From assembly GCA_964507045.1 (NCBI GenBank), contig CAZDOO010000012.1, positions 1 to 64,000 of the forward strand: DNA of 64,000 nt, read 5' to 3'. The notes below the pieces were generated by a model. That model ran no database searches and was not told the DNA's origin. It saw only the letters and a list, made by a program, of their open reading frames with translations. Made by a program: the position numbers and the translations under genes. Below, one piece after another: positions 36,935-45,820 of this stretch. The stretch's first letter is position 1. Each line of letters starts with the position of its first letter. The DNA comes from UBA8199 sp964507045 (GTDB lineage Bacteria; Verrucomicrobiota; Verrucomicrobiia; Limisphaerales; UBA8199).

Positions 36935-39080
36935 CCGCCAGCGGCTCGTGTTGGCGAGTGTAGGGGCGCTGGGCGTCTCGTGCGTGATGACGCAACTGGC
37001 GCTGATGCGCGAGTTGTTGGGGGTATTCGCCGGGAACGAAATGGTGCTGGGGGTGGTGCTGGGCCTGTGGCTGCTGTTGATGGGCGTCGGCGCGGCGTTG
37101 GGGCACACCGCCGAGAGGCTTCGCAACCAGCTCTCCGCGCTGGCGATCATCCAGATGCTCGTGGCGGTGCTGCCGCTGGCACAGGTGTTTCTGCTGCGCA
37201 CGTTGCGCAACGTGGTGTTCATCCGGGGCGCGGCGGTGGGCGTCACAGAAACGGTGGGGGCGACGTTTGTATTGCTGCTGCCATACTGCCTGTTAGCGGG
37301 CTACGCGCTGACGCTGGCGTGCTCGATCCTGGCGCGGGCGGAAGGGGCTCGGGGGATTGGCCGCGCCTATGTCGCGGACAGCATCGGGAGCATTGTCGGG
37401 GGCGTGGTGTTCAGCTTTGTGCTGGTGCGGCTGCTCGATCACATTGCCATCCTGGTCTGTCCCGCCGTGCTCAACCTGGCGCTGGCCTGGCTGCTGGGCC
37501 TGCAAGTTCGAGGTCCGAAGTTCACCGCTTACCCGCTCCCCGCCCTCGCCCCGGCGCTGGCTGCGGGCATCGTCGGCGTTACCCTTCTGGCTGACCCGGA
37601 CAGCTTCTCTATCGCGCGGCAATATCCGCGGCAGCACGTCGTTGCTTATGCCAACTCGCCTTACGGGAAGCTGGTCGTGACCAGGTCGGCGGGGCAGTAT
37701 GATTTCATTGAGAACGGCATCCCGATCACCTCGACCCGTGACGACCAGCGCGTGGAAGAGACGGTGCATTATGCGCTGGCGCAGCGGCCCGACGCTCGCC
37801 AGGTGCTGCTGGTCTCCGGCGGCATTTCGGGCACGGCCCGGGAAGTCCTCAAATACCCTGTCCGCGCGGTGGACTACGTGGAGCTGGACCCGCTGATCCT
37901 GGCGCTTGGCCGGAAGTATCTGCCGCAGAACCTGGCCGACCGCCGCATCCGGGTGGTCAATACGGATGGACGACTGTTCGTGCGGCAGACGGCGGAGAGA
38001 TACGATGTGGTCATTATTGATGTGCCCGCGCCCGCCAGCGCCCAGCTCAACCGCTTCTACACGGCGGAGTATCTGGCTGAGGTCAAAGGCGTGCTGACTC
38101 GGGAGGGGGTGGTGTGCTTCGCGCTGGGCCAGTACGAGAATTACGTCAGCCCGGAGTTGACGCGCCTGCTGTCCTCGGCCCGGTTGGCCGCGGGTCAATC
38201 GTTCTCCAATGTGCTGATGATTCCCGGGAGCAGGGTATTCTTTCTCGCGTCGGATGGGCCGTTGTTCGCCGACATCGCCTCGCGCCTGGAGCAGCAACAC
38301 ATCCAGACCCGCCTGGTCAACCGCCATTACCTCTCGGCGATGCTGACCGCCGACCGGATGGCGGACGTGGCCAACGCGACGGCGCAGCCGGCGGCGATAA
38401 ACCGGGACTTCAGCCCCGTTCTCTATTACTACCACCTCCGCCACTGGCTGAGTCAGTTTGATGTCCGGTTCGGGTTCGTGGAGGCGGCACTGCTGCTGGG
38501 GCTTGGGTTCTATCTCGTGCGACTGCGCGGGAGCGCGTTTGTGCTGTTTGCTTCGGGCTTTGCCGCTTCCACCCTGGAGGTCGTTTTGCTGCTGGCCTTC
38601 CAGATCCTCTGCGGCTCGGTCTATCACCAGGTGGGCATCATTGTCACTGTCTTCATGGCTGGCCTGGCGCTGGGGGCCTCGCTGGCCAATCGCCTCGCGA
38701 AGGGTGGCAGCCTCTCTCTCCTGGCTCTTCTCATCGCCGGCTACGCCGTGCTGCTCCCCTTGCTACTGCCGCTACTGAATCGAATGGGGGGCTTGGCGGG
38801 ATCTCTGGCCATGATCAAAGGAATCATTGCCCTGCTGACGCTGATCTTGGCGATGCTGGTCGGCATGCAGTTCCCCTTGGCCAACCGCCTGGAGTTCGAG
38901 GGCACGGTCAGTGGAGCGGCACGTCTTTACGCAGCAGATTTCGTGGGCGCCTGCCTGGGCGCGTTGCTGGCGTGCACACTGTTGATTCCGCTAATCGGCG
39001 TGACCGGCGTTTGCCTCCTGACCGCGCTGTTGAACCTCGCCGGCGGGCTGGTGGGACGCCGGAGAAGAGCCTCCGCCTGA
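36876..39080 (+). CDS. Membrane protein with spermidine-synthase-like domain
   Basis: About 734 residues. Seven or so N-terminal helices (ALMRELLGVFAGNEMVLG onward), a central spermidine-synthase-like SAM-binding domain (VLLVSGGISGTAREVLK, AVDYVELDPLILALG, VVNTDGRLFV, IIDVPAPASAQLNRFYT) and a second helical block at the C-terminus. This fused form is uncharacterised; aminopropyl transfer or another methyl- or decarboxylated-SAM reaction is inferred. ATG 36876 overlaps the Memo-AMMECR1 gene by 59 bases; a TTG at 36909 is another possible start, and neither has a strong ribosome-binding site. The overlap suggests the two act together. Confidence 0.75.
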   Translation: MSQFPSTAWNALRKHPPVPDRQRLVLASVGALGVSCVMTQLALMRELLGVFAGNEMVLGVVLGLWLLLMGVGAALGHTAERLRNQLSALAIIQMLVAVLPLAQVFLLRTLRNVVFIRGAAVGVTETVGATFVLLLPYCLLAGYALTLACSILARAEGARGIGRAYVADSIGSIVGGVVFSFVLVRLLDHIAILVCPAVLNLALAWLLGLQVRGPKFTAYPLPALAPALAAGIVGVTLLADPDSFSIARQYPRQHVVAYANSPYGKLVVTRSAGQYDFIENGIPITSTRDDQRVEETVHYALAQRPDARQVLLVSGGISGTAREVLKYPVRAVDYVELDPLILALGRKYLPQNLADRRIRVVNTDGRLFVRQTAERYDVVIIDVPAPASAQLNRFYTAEYLAEVKGVLTREGVVCFALGQYENYVSPELTRLLSSARLAAGQSFSNVLMIPGSRVFFLASDGPLFADIASRLEQQHIQTRLVNRHYLSAMLTADRMADVANATAQPAAINRDFSPVLYYYHLRHWLSQFDVRFGFVEAALLLGLGFYLVRLRGSAFVLFASGFAASTLEVVLLLAFQILCGSVYHQVGIIVTVFMAGLALGASLANRLAKGGSLSLLALLIAGYAVLLPLLLPLLNRMGGLAGSLAMIKGIIALLTLILAMLVGMQFPLANRLEFEGTVSGAARLYAADFVGACLGALLACTLLIPLIGVTGVCLLTALLNLAGGLVGRRRRASA

Positions 39081-39146
39081 GCGGGGCGAAGCCGCGGGCC
39101 AGGGTGTTTTACTCAAACGAAGCCTGACCCCGGCGGGCCCAGCGCG

Positions 39147-39512
39147 CTACGAGTTTCGCCTGTGAATGATTACCGAATTGCCGTCGGGATCGGAGACGAC
39201 AGCCATTCGGCAGACGGGCGTTTGAATCGGCTCCAGGCGGAACGGGGTGCCGCTCTGCTTAAGTTGGCTAACGGCAGCATCAAAGTCGGCGACTTCCAGG
39301 CCCACCGAACCGCCGCCGGGCGAAGGTTGCCAGTCCGGCGCTCCGTTGCCGATGGAGAGGGTGTGGGGGCCAATATTGTATTCGACCCAAGCCGTCTTAT
39401 CGTCACCGAAGACCTTGGCTGGCTTCAGCCCCAGGGTGCCTTCGTAGAACTGGCGTGCCCGTTTAAGGTCTGTCACGGGATAGCCGGTAAATGCAATCTC
39501 GGTCACTTTCAT
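39147..39512 (-). CDS. VOC-family (glyoxalase/bleomycin-resistance fold) protein
   Basis: 121 residues: VTEIAFTGYPVTDLKRARQFYEGTLGL is the first beta-alpha-beta module, and DPDGNSVIIHRR the last. Histidine and glutamate ligands expected of a metal site are only partly visible, so it may be an isomerase, dioxygenase or binding protein. It starts three bases after the aldo/keto reductase stop and must be cotranscribed with it. A role in removing a reactive aldehyde would suit the pair, by inference. Confidence 0.82.
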   Translation of the reverse strand: MKVTEIAFTGYPVTDLKRARQFYEGTLGLKPAKVFGDDKTAWVEYNIGPHTLSIGNGAPDWQPSPGGGSVGLEVADFDAAVSQLKQSGTPFRLEPIQTPVCRMAVVSDPDGNSVIIHRRNS

Positions 39513-39515
39513 TGT

Positions 39516-40412
39516 TCATCCTTTATCGAGGTCTGCCGCGGCGGCATTGGACGCAACCTGCGCCGGGTCCTTGCATCCGGGGATCACCGTTGTGACCGCG
39601 GGATTCTTCAGGCACCACGCCAGCGCCCACTGCGCCATGGACACGCTGGCAGGCAGTTCGGTTTGGCGGATGCGCTCCACCTCTGCCAAATCGCGTGCAA
39701 TTCTCTCGGCCTCAAAGGTCGAGCGCCAATCATTGGCCGGGAAGGTCGCACCGGAACGGTATTTACCGCTCAGCAAGCCGCTGGCCAGCGGCACACGCGC
39801 CAGGATGCCCAGGCTGTGTGCCTGAGCGTGGGGGAAATAGAGCTGCTCGGGTCGGCGATCGAGGCGGTTGTAGATCACCTGCAGGGTTTCGGCGCCGAGC
39901 CGCCGCGCCTCGCGGGCTTGCAGCTCGCTGCCCTTGCCGAGGATCGAAATGCCCAGGTGCCGTATCTTGCCCGCCTGCTTCTGCCCGGCCAGCATCGCCC
40001 ACAAGTCTTCGTTCAGCAGCTGGCTGTCTGACCCGGAATGGAACTGGTAGAGGTCAATCGCCTCCACGCGCAGCGCGCGCAGCGAGTCCTCGAGCTGCAG
40101 CCGGACGCTCGCGGCCGAGAACTCTTCGGTCCGGTTCTGGAAGCGGTTGAAGTGATGGCCGAACTTGGTCGCGACGATCCAGCGCGAGCGGTCGTAGCGG
40201 CTGAGGTAATCCCCAATCAGGCGCTCGGAAAGGTGGTCGCCGTAGCATTCGGCAGTATCGAGCAAGTTGATGCCGAGGGCGGCGGCCTGATCGAGGATGG
40301 CATCCGCCTCGGCCTGGGAGAAGGTGTGGCCCCACTCGCCGCCAAACTGCCAAGTGCCCAGACCGATCACCGATACCCGCAGGTTTGTGCTGCCTAGAAT
40401 TCGATAGCGCAT
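39516..40412 (-). CDS. Aldo/keto reductase
   Basis: 298 residues. GLGTWQFGG, the catalytic DTAECYGDHLSE (Asp and Tyr), the following lysine in VATKFGHHF, and YQFHSG with the active-site histidine give a complete AKR tetrad. Later come LGISILGKGSELQ and the NADPH-binding IPGCKDPAQVASN. It reduces aldehydes or ketones using NADPH in the cytoplasm. First gene of a two-gene minus-strand operon with the VOC protein; the 79-base gap to the SGNH gene upstream is divergent. Confidence 0.92.
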   Translation of the reverse strand: MRYRILGSTNLRVSVIGLGTWQFGGEWGHTFSQAEADAILDQAAALGINLLDTAECYGDHLSERLIGDYLSRYDRSRWIVATKFGHHFNRFQNRTEEFSAASVRLQLEDSLRALRVEAIDLYQFHSGSDSQLLNEDLWAMLAGQKQAGKIRHLGISILGKGSELQAREARRLGAETLQVIYNRLDRRPEQLYFPHAQAHSLGILARVPLASGLLSGKYRSGATFPANDWRSTFEAERIARDLAEVERIRQTELPASVSMAQWALAWCLKNPAVTTVIPGCKDPAQVASNAAAADLDKG

Positions 40413-40491
40413 GGGAGAAGATTACCGCAGAATTGGGAATCCGATAATCGAATAATTGTCCGATGCAGGATCAAAGGATAAAGGCGTTACT

Positions 40492-41667
40492 ATGCAACAT
40501 CATGGCTGCAACTCCCCGGGGTTTGTGATGCGTCCGGTCATGTTTCTTCTGGCGGGTGTGGTAGCGAGTCTCCTGTCGCTGGCGGAGGCGAACGCGGCCG
40601 CGCCGTCCTCGCCTGGGGCAGCGGCGGCGGTGAAGTGGCTCGACCTGCCTCATCCGCAACTCGATGTGCGCGGGCTGCCGTGGTTGAAGGAGAATGCGCC
40701 AGAACTGTGGCGCCTGCCGCAGAGCGCCAGGACCAACGTGCCTAAGGCCGTGTGGAACCGGGCGGTGGCCCCCGACGGGGGGCGCATCCGCCTGTCCTGC
40801 AACAGCACCTGCCTGGGCCTGCGATTCGAGGCCGCCCAGCCGGGCGGGAAGCGCTGCTTCTTCGATGCCTTTGTGAATGGCGAGTATGCGGGTTCCGTCG
40901 GCCCGCAAGGGACGCAGCGCGTGGACCGTGTCTTCTTCGAGCACAAGGACCGCGCGTGGAAGGACATCACCCTTTATCTGCCCCACAGGAATGAAGTGCG
41001 AGTCTTCGCTGTGGGCCTGGATGCGGGCGCCGAGCTGAGAACGCCGCCGCCCTTCGCGCTGAAGCGTCCCCTCGTCTGCTATGGTTCCTCCGTCCTGCAA
41101 GGGAGCGGGGCCGCGCATCCGTCGCGCACCTACCCGGCGGAGGCGGCCCGGCGGCTGAATCTGGATTTCGTGAACCTGGGATTTGGCGGCGCCGGCAAAG
41201 CCGAGCCGGAAGTGGTCGCGCTGGTCAACCAGTTGGACGCCTGCGGCTACCTGTTCGACCTGGGCAAGTCCTACGGCGCGCCAACCCCCGAGCGGTATTG
41301 CCGAATGCTCGACACCATCCGCGCCTCGCACCCGGAAGTTCCCATCTTCTGCGTGACGCCGATCTATTCGACCAAGGAAGAGAAAGAGCCTGACTATAAG
41401 AAGCGGTCGGAGGATTTGCGGACCCTGATGCGCCAGGCGGCGACCGACCGTCGCCGGGCCGGTGACAAACTAATGTTCGTCGTCGAAGGACTCGACCTGT
41501 TCGGGGAACGGGACAAGGACAAGCTCGCCGACCCGGCGCATCCCAACGACGAGGGGAACGAGCTGATGGCCCAGCGGCTGGCGCCGAAGCTGGCAGAAGT
41601 GGTGTTGGGCAAAGACCGGCCGGCTCCGGCCAGCCCCCGCTCGGGCACCAACGCGGCTCAGCCCTGA
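40492..41667 (+). CDS. Secreted SGNH/GDSL-fold hydrolase
   Basis: About 391 residues with a signal peptide (MFLLAGVVASLLSLAEANA). An N-terminal beta-sandwich (to about residue 190) precedes an SGNH domain: VCYGSSVLQGSG carries the nucleophile serine, LGFGGAGKAE the glycine block, and DPAHPNDEGNELMA the catalytic aspartate and histidine. The layout resembles the SsfX3-like acyl or carbohydrate esterases. ATG 40492 with AAGG upstream was chosen; 40456 and 40528 are alternatives. It probably deacetylates a polysaccharide outside the cell, by analogy with sugar-degrading neighbours. Confidence 0.82.
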   Translation: MQHHGCNSPGFVMRPVMFLLAGVVASLLSLAEANAAAPSSPGAAAAVKWLDLPHPQLDVRGLPWLKENAPELWRLPQSARTNVPKAVWNRAVAPDGGRIRLSCNSTCLGLRFEAAQPGGKRCFFDAFVNGEYAGSVGPQGTQRVDRVFFEHKDRAWKDITLYLPHRNEVRVFAVGLDAGAELRTPPPFALKRPLVCYGSSVLQGSGAAHPSRTYPAEAARRLNLDFVNLGFGGAGKAEPEVVALVNQLDACGYLFDLGKSYGAPTPERYCRMLDTIRASHPEVPIFCVTPIYSTKEEKEPDYKKRSEDLRTLMRQAATDRRRAGDKLMFVVEGLDLFGERDKDKLADPAHPNDEGNELMAQRLAPKLAEVVLGKDRPAPASPRSGTNAAQP

Positions 41668-41703
41668 AGCGCCGTATCAACAGGTTATTCGAGGTGGCGA
41701 AGG

Positions 41704-41735
41704 AGCCCCCCGGGCGGACTTCCGTCCAGGGGGCT
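41704..41735. terminator. Strong hairpin between convergent genes
   Basis: A 15-base stem (two mismatches) runs from AGCCCCCCGGG to CCAGGGGGCT around a short loop, followed on the plus strand by TTGGTTT. It lies between the SGNH hydrolase stop and the converging minus-strand gene, so it may serve both directions. Confidence 0.5.
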
Positions 41736-41756
41736 TGGTTTGAGCTGGTTGGGAGG

Positions 41757-42425
41757 CTAGACCGCAGCCGGCACGCGCGCGGAGAACACCAGCGGGATGC
41801 CTTCATACCCATCCACGTTGGCGTTCACGCTCACGAACACCCGGCTGCCCACGGCGGGCACGCCAAAGCGAGCGGTGTAGGCGCTCGTGATGGTGATGTA
41901 GTTCGACACCGGGCTGTCCAGGATGCCGAGGAGCCGGTAGCCGACGCCACGCCGACAACCGCTCTTCTCCGGGGCGCAAGCCCGCAGCATTGTGCCGTCC
42001 GGCGGGGCGCCGGTGGTGTGCAGCTTGAGGGCGATGGTGCCGGCGGTGTTGGTGATGGCCAGGGCATCAATCGGCAGGACCTCGAGCAAGGGTTTGGCCG
42101 GAGGCGTGGTGACGGGGTCGCCGCCAACCGCCAGGAGGGCGCAGTTGAGCTTGGTGAACAGTTGCAGCCCGGTAAGCGGCCCGGTCTGGCCCAAAGTGGA
42201 CTTGCTCCGCACTTGCGCAGCCGCGGCAATCCAGGCTTCCTGCTGGGCATCAGTCAGTTGATCGTACGCGGCGGCCTGGGATGCCAGGTTTTGCCGGATG
42301 ATCTGCTGCGCGGCGGTCCGCGGGTTGCTGGGGATCGCCTTGATTCTGCGCAACAGGCCGCTGCGGCCCTGCCAGGTCACAGTCAGCCCCAGTTTGCCGA
42401 CTTGGGGAACGTCTTGAATCTTCAT
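41757..42425 (-). CDS. Unknown protein of a repeated mobile-element-like family
   Basis: 222 residues, no signal peptide, no known domain. The start KIQDVPQVGKLGLTVTWQ and the block LTDAQQEAWIAAAAQ with LGQTGPLTGLQLF are distinctive. A truncated relative lies at 22697-23475, so the family occurs at least twice in 20 kb. The C-terminal half is beta-rich (ITITSAYTARFGVPAVGS). It is the last of five same-strand genes headed by an HTH regulator, which looks like a small mobile or phage-derived module; a structural (for example tail-like) role is a guess. It may be the best marker for this element. Confidence 0.6.
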   Translation of the reverse strand: MKIQDVPQVGKLGLTVTWQGRSGLLRRIKAIPSNPRTAAQQIIRQNLASQAAAYDQLTDAQQEAWIAAAAQVRSKSTLGQTGPLTGLQLFTKLNCALLAVGGDPVTTPPAKPLLEVLPIDALAITNTAGTIALKLHTTGAPPDGTMLRACAPEKSGCRRGVGYRLLGILDSPVSNYITITSAYTARFGVPAVGSRVFVSVNANVDGYEGIPLVFSARVPAAV

Positions 42426-42559
42426 TCAGTTGCTTCTTTCTATGGTTATAGGTTGTTGTGAAACGGCGCGCGAGGTCCCCCAGCGGTCAGCCGCTGCGGA
42501 CCGGCGAAACTGCGCGCGCCAAAATTGATTGCCCGCGTCATAGTGGGTGGCGGGCATGG

Positions 42560-42889
42560 CTAATGCCGGCTGCGCTCGTCCAGACGGGCAAAGCCCGCTT
42601 CGAGCGCGCTGATGCGGGCGCTCTGCCGCTCCAAGGCGGCCAGCAGCTCGCGGTGGTTTACGTCCAGCTTTCCCACCAGATCCAGGTGGCTGGCGTGCAG
42701 TCGCTCCCGGACATCCAACATCTCGGCGTAGAAGTCGGCCCGGCTCATCAGCTCGGGTTTGGCCGCCTTCACGCCCAAGAGCTTCTTCGCCAGGAGAAAG
42801 GCTGAGCCGGCGGCGCCGGCAATGGCGGCCCAGCCCTCGCCCGAGATAGTGCGGGTGGCGGAGACCGGGGAGTTGAGGTTTGTGCTCAT
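42560..42889 (-). CDS. Small protein with hydrophobic N-terminus and coiled coil
   Basis: 109 residues. A glycine/alanine-rich hydrophobic stretch (GWAAIAGAAGSAFLLAKKLLG) is followed by a helical coiled coil (YAEMLDVRERLHASHLDLVGK, then LAALERQSARISALEAG). This is the size and shape of phage holin-like or spanin-like membrane proteins, but no family is identified. The leader at 42895-42925 contains period-7 units (GTGCGTA). The gap to the gene below, 42426-42559, is empty. Confidence 0.45.
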   Translation of the reverse strand: MSTNLNSPVSATRTISGEGWAAIAGAAGSAFLLAKKLLGVKAAKPELMSRADFYAEMLDVRERLHASHLDLVGKLDVNHRELLAALERQSARISALEAGFARLDERSRH

Positions 42890-42927
42890 TGGAACGTGGT
42901 GCGTAGTGCGTAGTGCGTGAGGCGTGG

Positions 42928-43857
42928 TCAGGTGTTCTGGTCTTGTGCGGGCGCGCTCTCATCTCTGGCGGCGACGATGCCCCGCAACTGGCCGTGCCGA
43001 TGGGCGAGGAACCAGCCGCCGACGGTCAGGGCGACCGCGCCCAGGATCAGCAGCTCATTGCCAGCCACCATGGTGGGCAGGACCATGAGCGCCACCCCGC
43101 CCAGCATCAGCACGGCACTCGTGGTCACGCTCGCCACGATTGCCTTGAGCGGCGGCCACACGAGCGAGGCCATGCCGAAGACAAACAGGCCAACGCCCAC
43201 CCAGACAACGCCCTTCAGGCTCGACAGTTTGGCGCCTAACTCCCGGGCGGTGTCCTTCTGCGCGGCGCCCAATTCCGTGCGGGCGCGGGTTTCCTCGCGT
43301 TCGACCACGGGCATCGGGGCGCTGAGGATGTAAGAGGCTGAGGGTTGAGAGTTGAGAGTTGAGGGTGGGGTGCCGGCGTCCTCGCGGGCCGTGATCTCCG
43401 CGGTGCGGTTGAGGAGTCTGGGCTCGCGGGGACGCTCGTCCTCCCATAGGGGGGATTGCTCGACGTGTGAGCCTGCGGGCACGGTATAGGTCCGCACCTT
43501 GATGCTCTCCTGGTCCTGCCTGGTGGCCTGGGCGGGATTCTCGGACTGCACCAGCGTCTGCTCGACCCTGCCACCCGGCTCCCGCGCGAGGACAGCCTTG
43601 CCGCCCTTAAGCGGCCGGGGACCGGCGCAACCGGTGGCCAGCAGCGCCAAGGCGAACGCGGCGCACAGGAACCGGGCGAGATAATCCGCCGCCGCGGCGC
43701 GCGGAGCCGAAGGTTGTCGAGCTGTTGACTTCGAGCGTCGAGCCTCGCGCTGTCGCCGCGGCGTCGCGCCGTCGCAGTCGGCCAAAGTTCGCGTCTCACC
43801 CCTCGTCGCCCGGCCCGTGCGGGGGTTTGCGGCTGTCGGATTGCTGCTTGCTTTCAT
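42928..43857 (-). CDS. Putative membrane lipoprotein of the accessory module
   Basis: 309 residues. A hydrophobic run ending in ALALLATGCAG gives a plausible lipobox at about residue 75, but an arginine-rich 60-residue extension precedes it, so the true start may be downstream. The middle is polar; three helices follow near the C-terminus (GVGLFVFGMASLVWPPL, VLMLGGVALMVLPTMV, LLILGAVALTVGGWFLA). AGGGTGAG just before ATG 43857 supports that start. Within the coding region, near 43340-43365, tandem 7-mers (GTTGAGA) encode STLNSQPS. No known family. It lies in the module's minus-strand operon. Confidence 0.5.
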   Translation of the reverse strand: MKASSNPTAANPRTGRATRGETRTLADCDGATPRRQREARRSKSTARQPSAPRAAAADYLARFLCAAFALALLATGCAGPRPLKGGKAVLAREPGGRVEQTLVQSENPAQATRQDQESIKVRTYTVPAGSHVEQSPLWEDERPREPRLLNRTAEITAREDAGTPPSTLNSQPSASYILSAPMPVVEREETRARTELGAAQKDTARELGAKLSSLKGVVWVGVGLFVFGMASLVWPPLKAIVASVTTSAVLMLGGVALMVLPTMVAGNELLILGAVALTVGGWFLAHRHGQLRGIVAARDESAPAQDQNT

Positions 43858-43885
43858 CTCACCCTGTATAGGTCCACAAAACGCG

Positions 43886-44566
43886 TTACTGGGGTAACAA
43901 GCCGTCCTTTCCATTCCAGGCCACGCCCGGCGGCGGCTCGTAGGTGAAGCAGCCGGGGTACATCGCGGCGGCCCAACCCCGGGCATATCCCCCGCCCCGG
44001 CCCGAGGGAATCAGCAGGTATTCGTGCAGGTGCCGGGCAAAGGCCTGCAGCACGGCATGCGGCAGGCCCGCCGCGTCCACCGCCCCCGCCAGGCGGACGT
44101 GCAGGCGCTTGATGGCCGCGGAGACGGCCCGGACGCAGCGCTCCGCGCCGTCCCGGCTGCGCCACGGGCTCAGGCGCAGGAACTCGGTGACCTCCTCGAG
44201 TTCGCGCAACGCCTCGGCCTTCACCGGTTCGATCTGCTCATCGTCTTCCAGCACCCGCTCCAGCACGCGCTGGCGTCGCCACAAGGCCCGGATCCTGGCC
44301 GCGTCTTCCAGCCCCAGGCTGCGCTGCTGCACGAGTTCGCCCGGCCCCGCCGCCAGGTTTCGGGCTTTGAGCGCCAACGCCACGGCGTGAATCGGCTCGC
44401 GCGGCGGCTCCAGCAGCAGGCACGCGACGTACAGCGCGCCCAGCTCGTGTTTAAAGAAGGCCGGCCGGCCTTCGAAGGTGAGTTCCCAAAACCCCACTCC
44501 CCGGCACAGGGCATATTGGCGTCCGACGGAACGGTTGCGGTCAGCAGTCTGTTGTATTGTTCTCAT
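43886..44566 (-). CDS. Unknown helical protein of the accessory module
   Basis: 226 residues, soluble and mostly helical (LALKARNLAAGPGELVQQ, EALRELEEVTEFLRLS). A conserved-looking N-terminal block GVGFWELTFEGRPAFFKH and C-terminal YPGCFTYEPPPGVAW are distinctive but match no family I can name. ATG 44566 was chosen; the open frame starts at 44599. It lies 28 bases upstream of the lipoprotein gene and likely shares its transcript. The 228 bases upstream (44567-44794) hold no gene. Confidence 0.5.
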   Translation of the reverse strand: MRTIQQTADRNRSVGRQYALCRGVGFWELTFEGRPAFFKHELGALYVACLLLEPPREPIHAVALALKARNLAAGPGELVQQRSLGLEDAARIRALWRRQRVLERVLEDDEQIEPVKAEALRELEEVTEFLRLSPWRSRDGAERCVRAVSAAIKRLHVRLAGAVDAAGLPHAVLQAFARHLHEYLLIPSGRGGGYARGWAAAMYPGCFTYEPPPGVAWNGKDGLLPQ

Positions 44567-44794
44567 AGCTTGCTTTCTGGGTTGGGCCGGTGGCCTCATG
44601 CCACTGGCCGCTGAAGACCGGCGGGAGTCGGAAATGGGGGCTTATTGCCGGGGTGGGTTTTCAATGCCAGCGCGGGTTTAATGGGGATTTCCTACTGTCG
44701 GAAATGCAGTCGGATTGGAGGGAGTATCTGCCCGGCCTGGCAGGGTGCCGGCACCGAAAGTACCGGAGCCTGCCCGGTAAGCGCGCCCTGACGG

Positions 44795-45376
44795 TCAGTC
44801 GGCGTTCGGATCGTCAGCCTCTTCGTCCCCGGTGACGGCACCCTTCCGGTAGATGTCCCTGGCCCGGGAATCGCGCAGACTGTCTTCGATGGCCTCGACG
44901 TGGGGCGACACCTCGTGGAGCTGCTGCGGACTCCACGGAAGGCGCGCGCGCAAACTCGCGAGCCGGTCGAAGATCACGGACCGGTCGCACCTGCAGATGC
45001 GGGCGATTTGCCCCGGCTCAAGCCGCTGCCGGTAGTAGAGGTTGAAGACCTTGATGGGGGGAGCTTTGCGCAGGCGATTGTCGGGATCGAGAGCCGTGAG
45101 CAAGGCAAACACTTTGGCGGCAAGGCGGAGGGTCATCGGCTCGGCCCTGGCCGGGTTGTGGGGCGCGACAAGCACTGCATCTCCCGTCCGGCTGACGCGG
45201 ATGCAGAACTGCCCGGTGGCGGGATCGCCCTCCGGCGCGACCCGCAGGTCGCCGGCGGCCGCGGCTGGCGGGTCTGGCAACGGCGCCCCGGTGAGAAACC
45301 GCTCCACCGCCGCCAACTGGTCCGGCGTCGCCCGGGCCAGCAGCAACAGCAGCCTGGTTGGAAAGGCTTCCGTCAT
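44795..45376 (-). CDS. HTH regulator heading the accessory module
   Basis: 193 residues. The segment NLYYRQRLEPGQIARICRCD followed by RSVIFDRLASLRARL is a helix-turn-helix of the sigma-70 region 4 or resolvase type (residues about 125-160). The N-terminal part is hydrophobic then beta-rich. It could be a transcription activator of the four genes that follow on the same strand. Upstream lies a cluster of GTGSAAA motifs that may be its binding sites. ATG 45376 is preferred because family-like sequence begins there; the frame remains open to 45754. Confidence 0.5.
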   Translation of the reverse strand: MTEAFPTRLLLLLARATPDQLAAVERFLTGAPLPDPPAAAAGDLRVAPEGDPATGQFCIRVSRTGDAVLVAPHNPARAEPMTLRLAAKVFALLTALDPDNRLRKAPPIKVFNLYYRQRLEPGQIARICRCDRSVIFDRLASLRARLPWSPQQLHEVSPHVEAIEDSLRDSRARDIYRKGAVTGDEEADDPNAD

Positions 45377-45449
45377 GCTCCGGCCAAACTGGCACTCGTT
45401 TCCACGAGCCCATCCTGACACGGCTCCCGCGCCGGCCTTCCGGGTCGGA

Positions 45450-45529
45450 GTGGAAAGGAGACGAAAGAAGTGCAAACGAGTGCAAACCGCACCCCCGGCA
45501 GTGGAAAAGTTCTTTCCAACTTTTTCCAC
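45450..45529. promoter_or_regulatory. Cluster of GTG(G/C)AAA motifs upstream of the HTH regulator
   Basis: GTGGAAAG at 45450, GTGCAAAC at 45470 and again at 45480 (10-bp step), GTGGAAAAGTT at 45501 and its inverse AACTTTTTCCAC at 45518-45529. A further CTCGT/ACGAG palindrome lies at 45395-45408. This spans 75-150 bases upstream of the start at 45376 and looks like an operator region, possibly autoregulatory. The rest of the 45377-45820 gap shows no gene. Confidence 0.45.
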
Positions 45530-45820
45530 AATTGAGGCTTCCCACGTTCTCCCACAAGCGGGAGCCGCCGCCGGCAGTCGGCGCACTCTTTCCGCAGCCG
45601 AGATAGCGCCGACTGACGGGTGTGTTGCCCAAAGGGCTACAAAGACAGGGCGGGCACTCTGTGCCTGCCGCAAGCATCCGGAAATGTTTGAAATGCTCGG
45701 CCCGCCCGAAGGGTGCCAGAGGGTGGCTTTTTCCGCGTCCGCGCCGCCAGGCAAATGCCGGGCCTGCCCCAGCCGCCACTGATCACCGTCCCCTGGCCAT
45801 CTGCCATTGAGACATTATCT

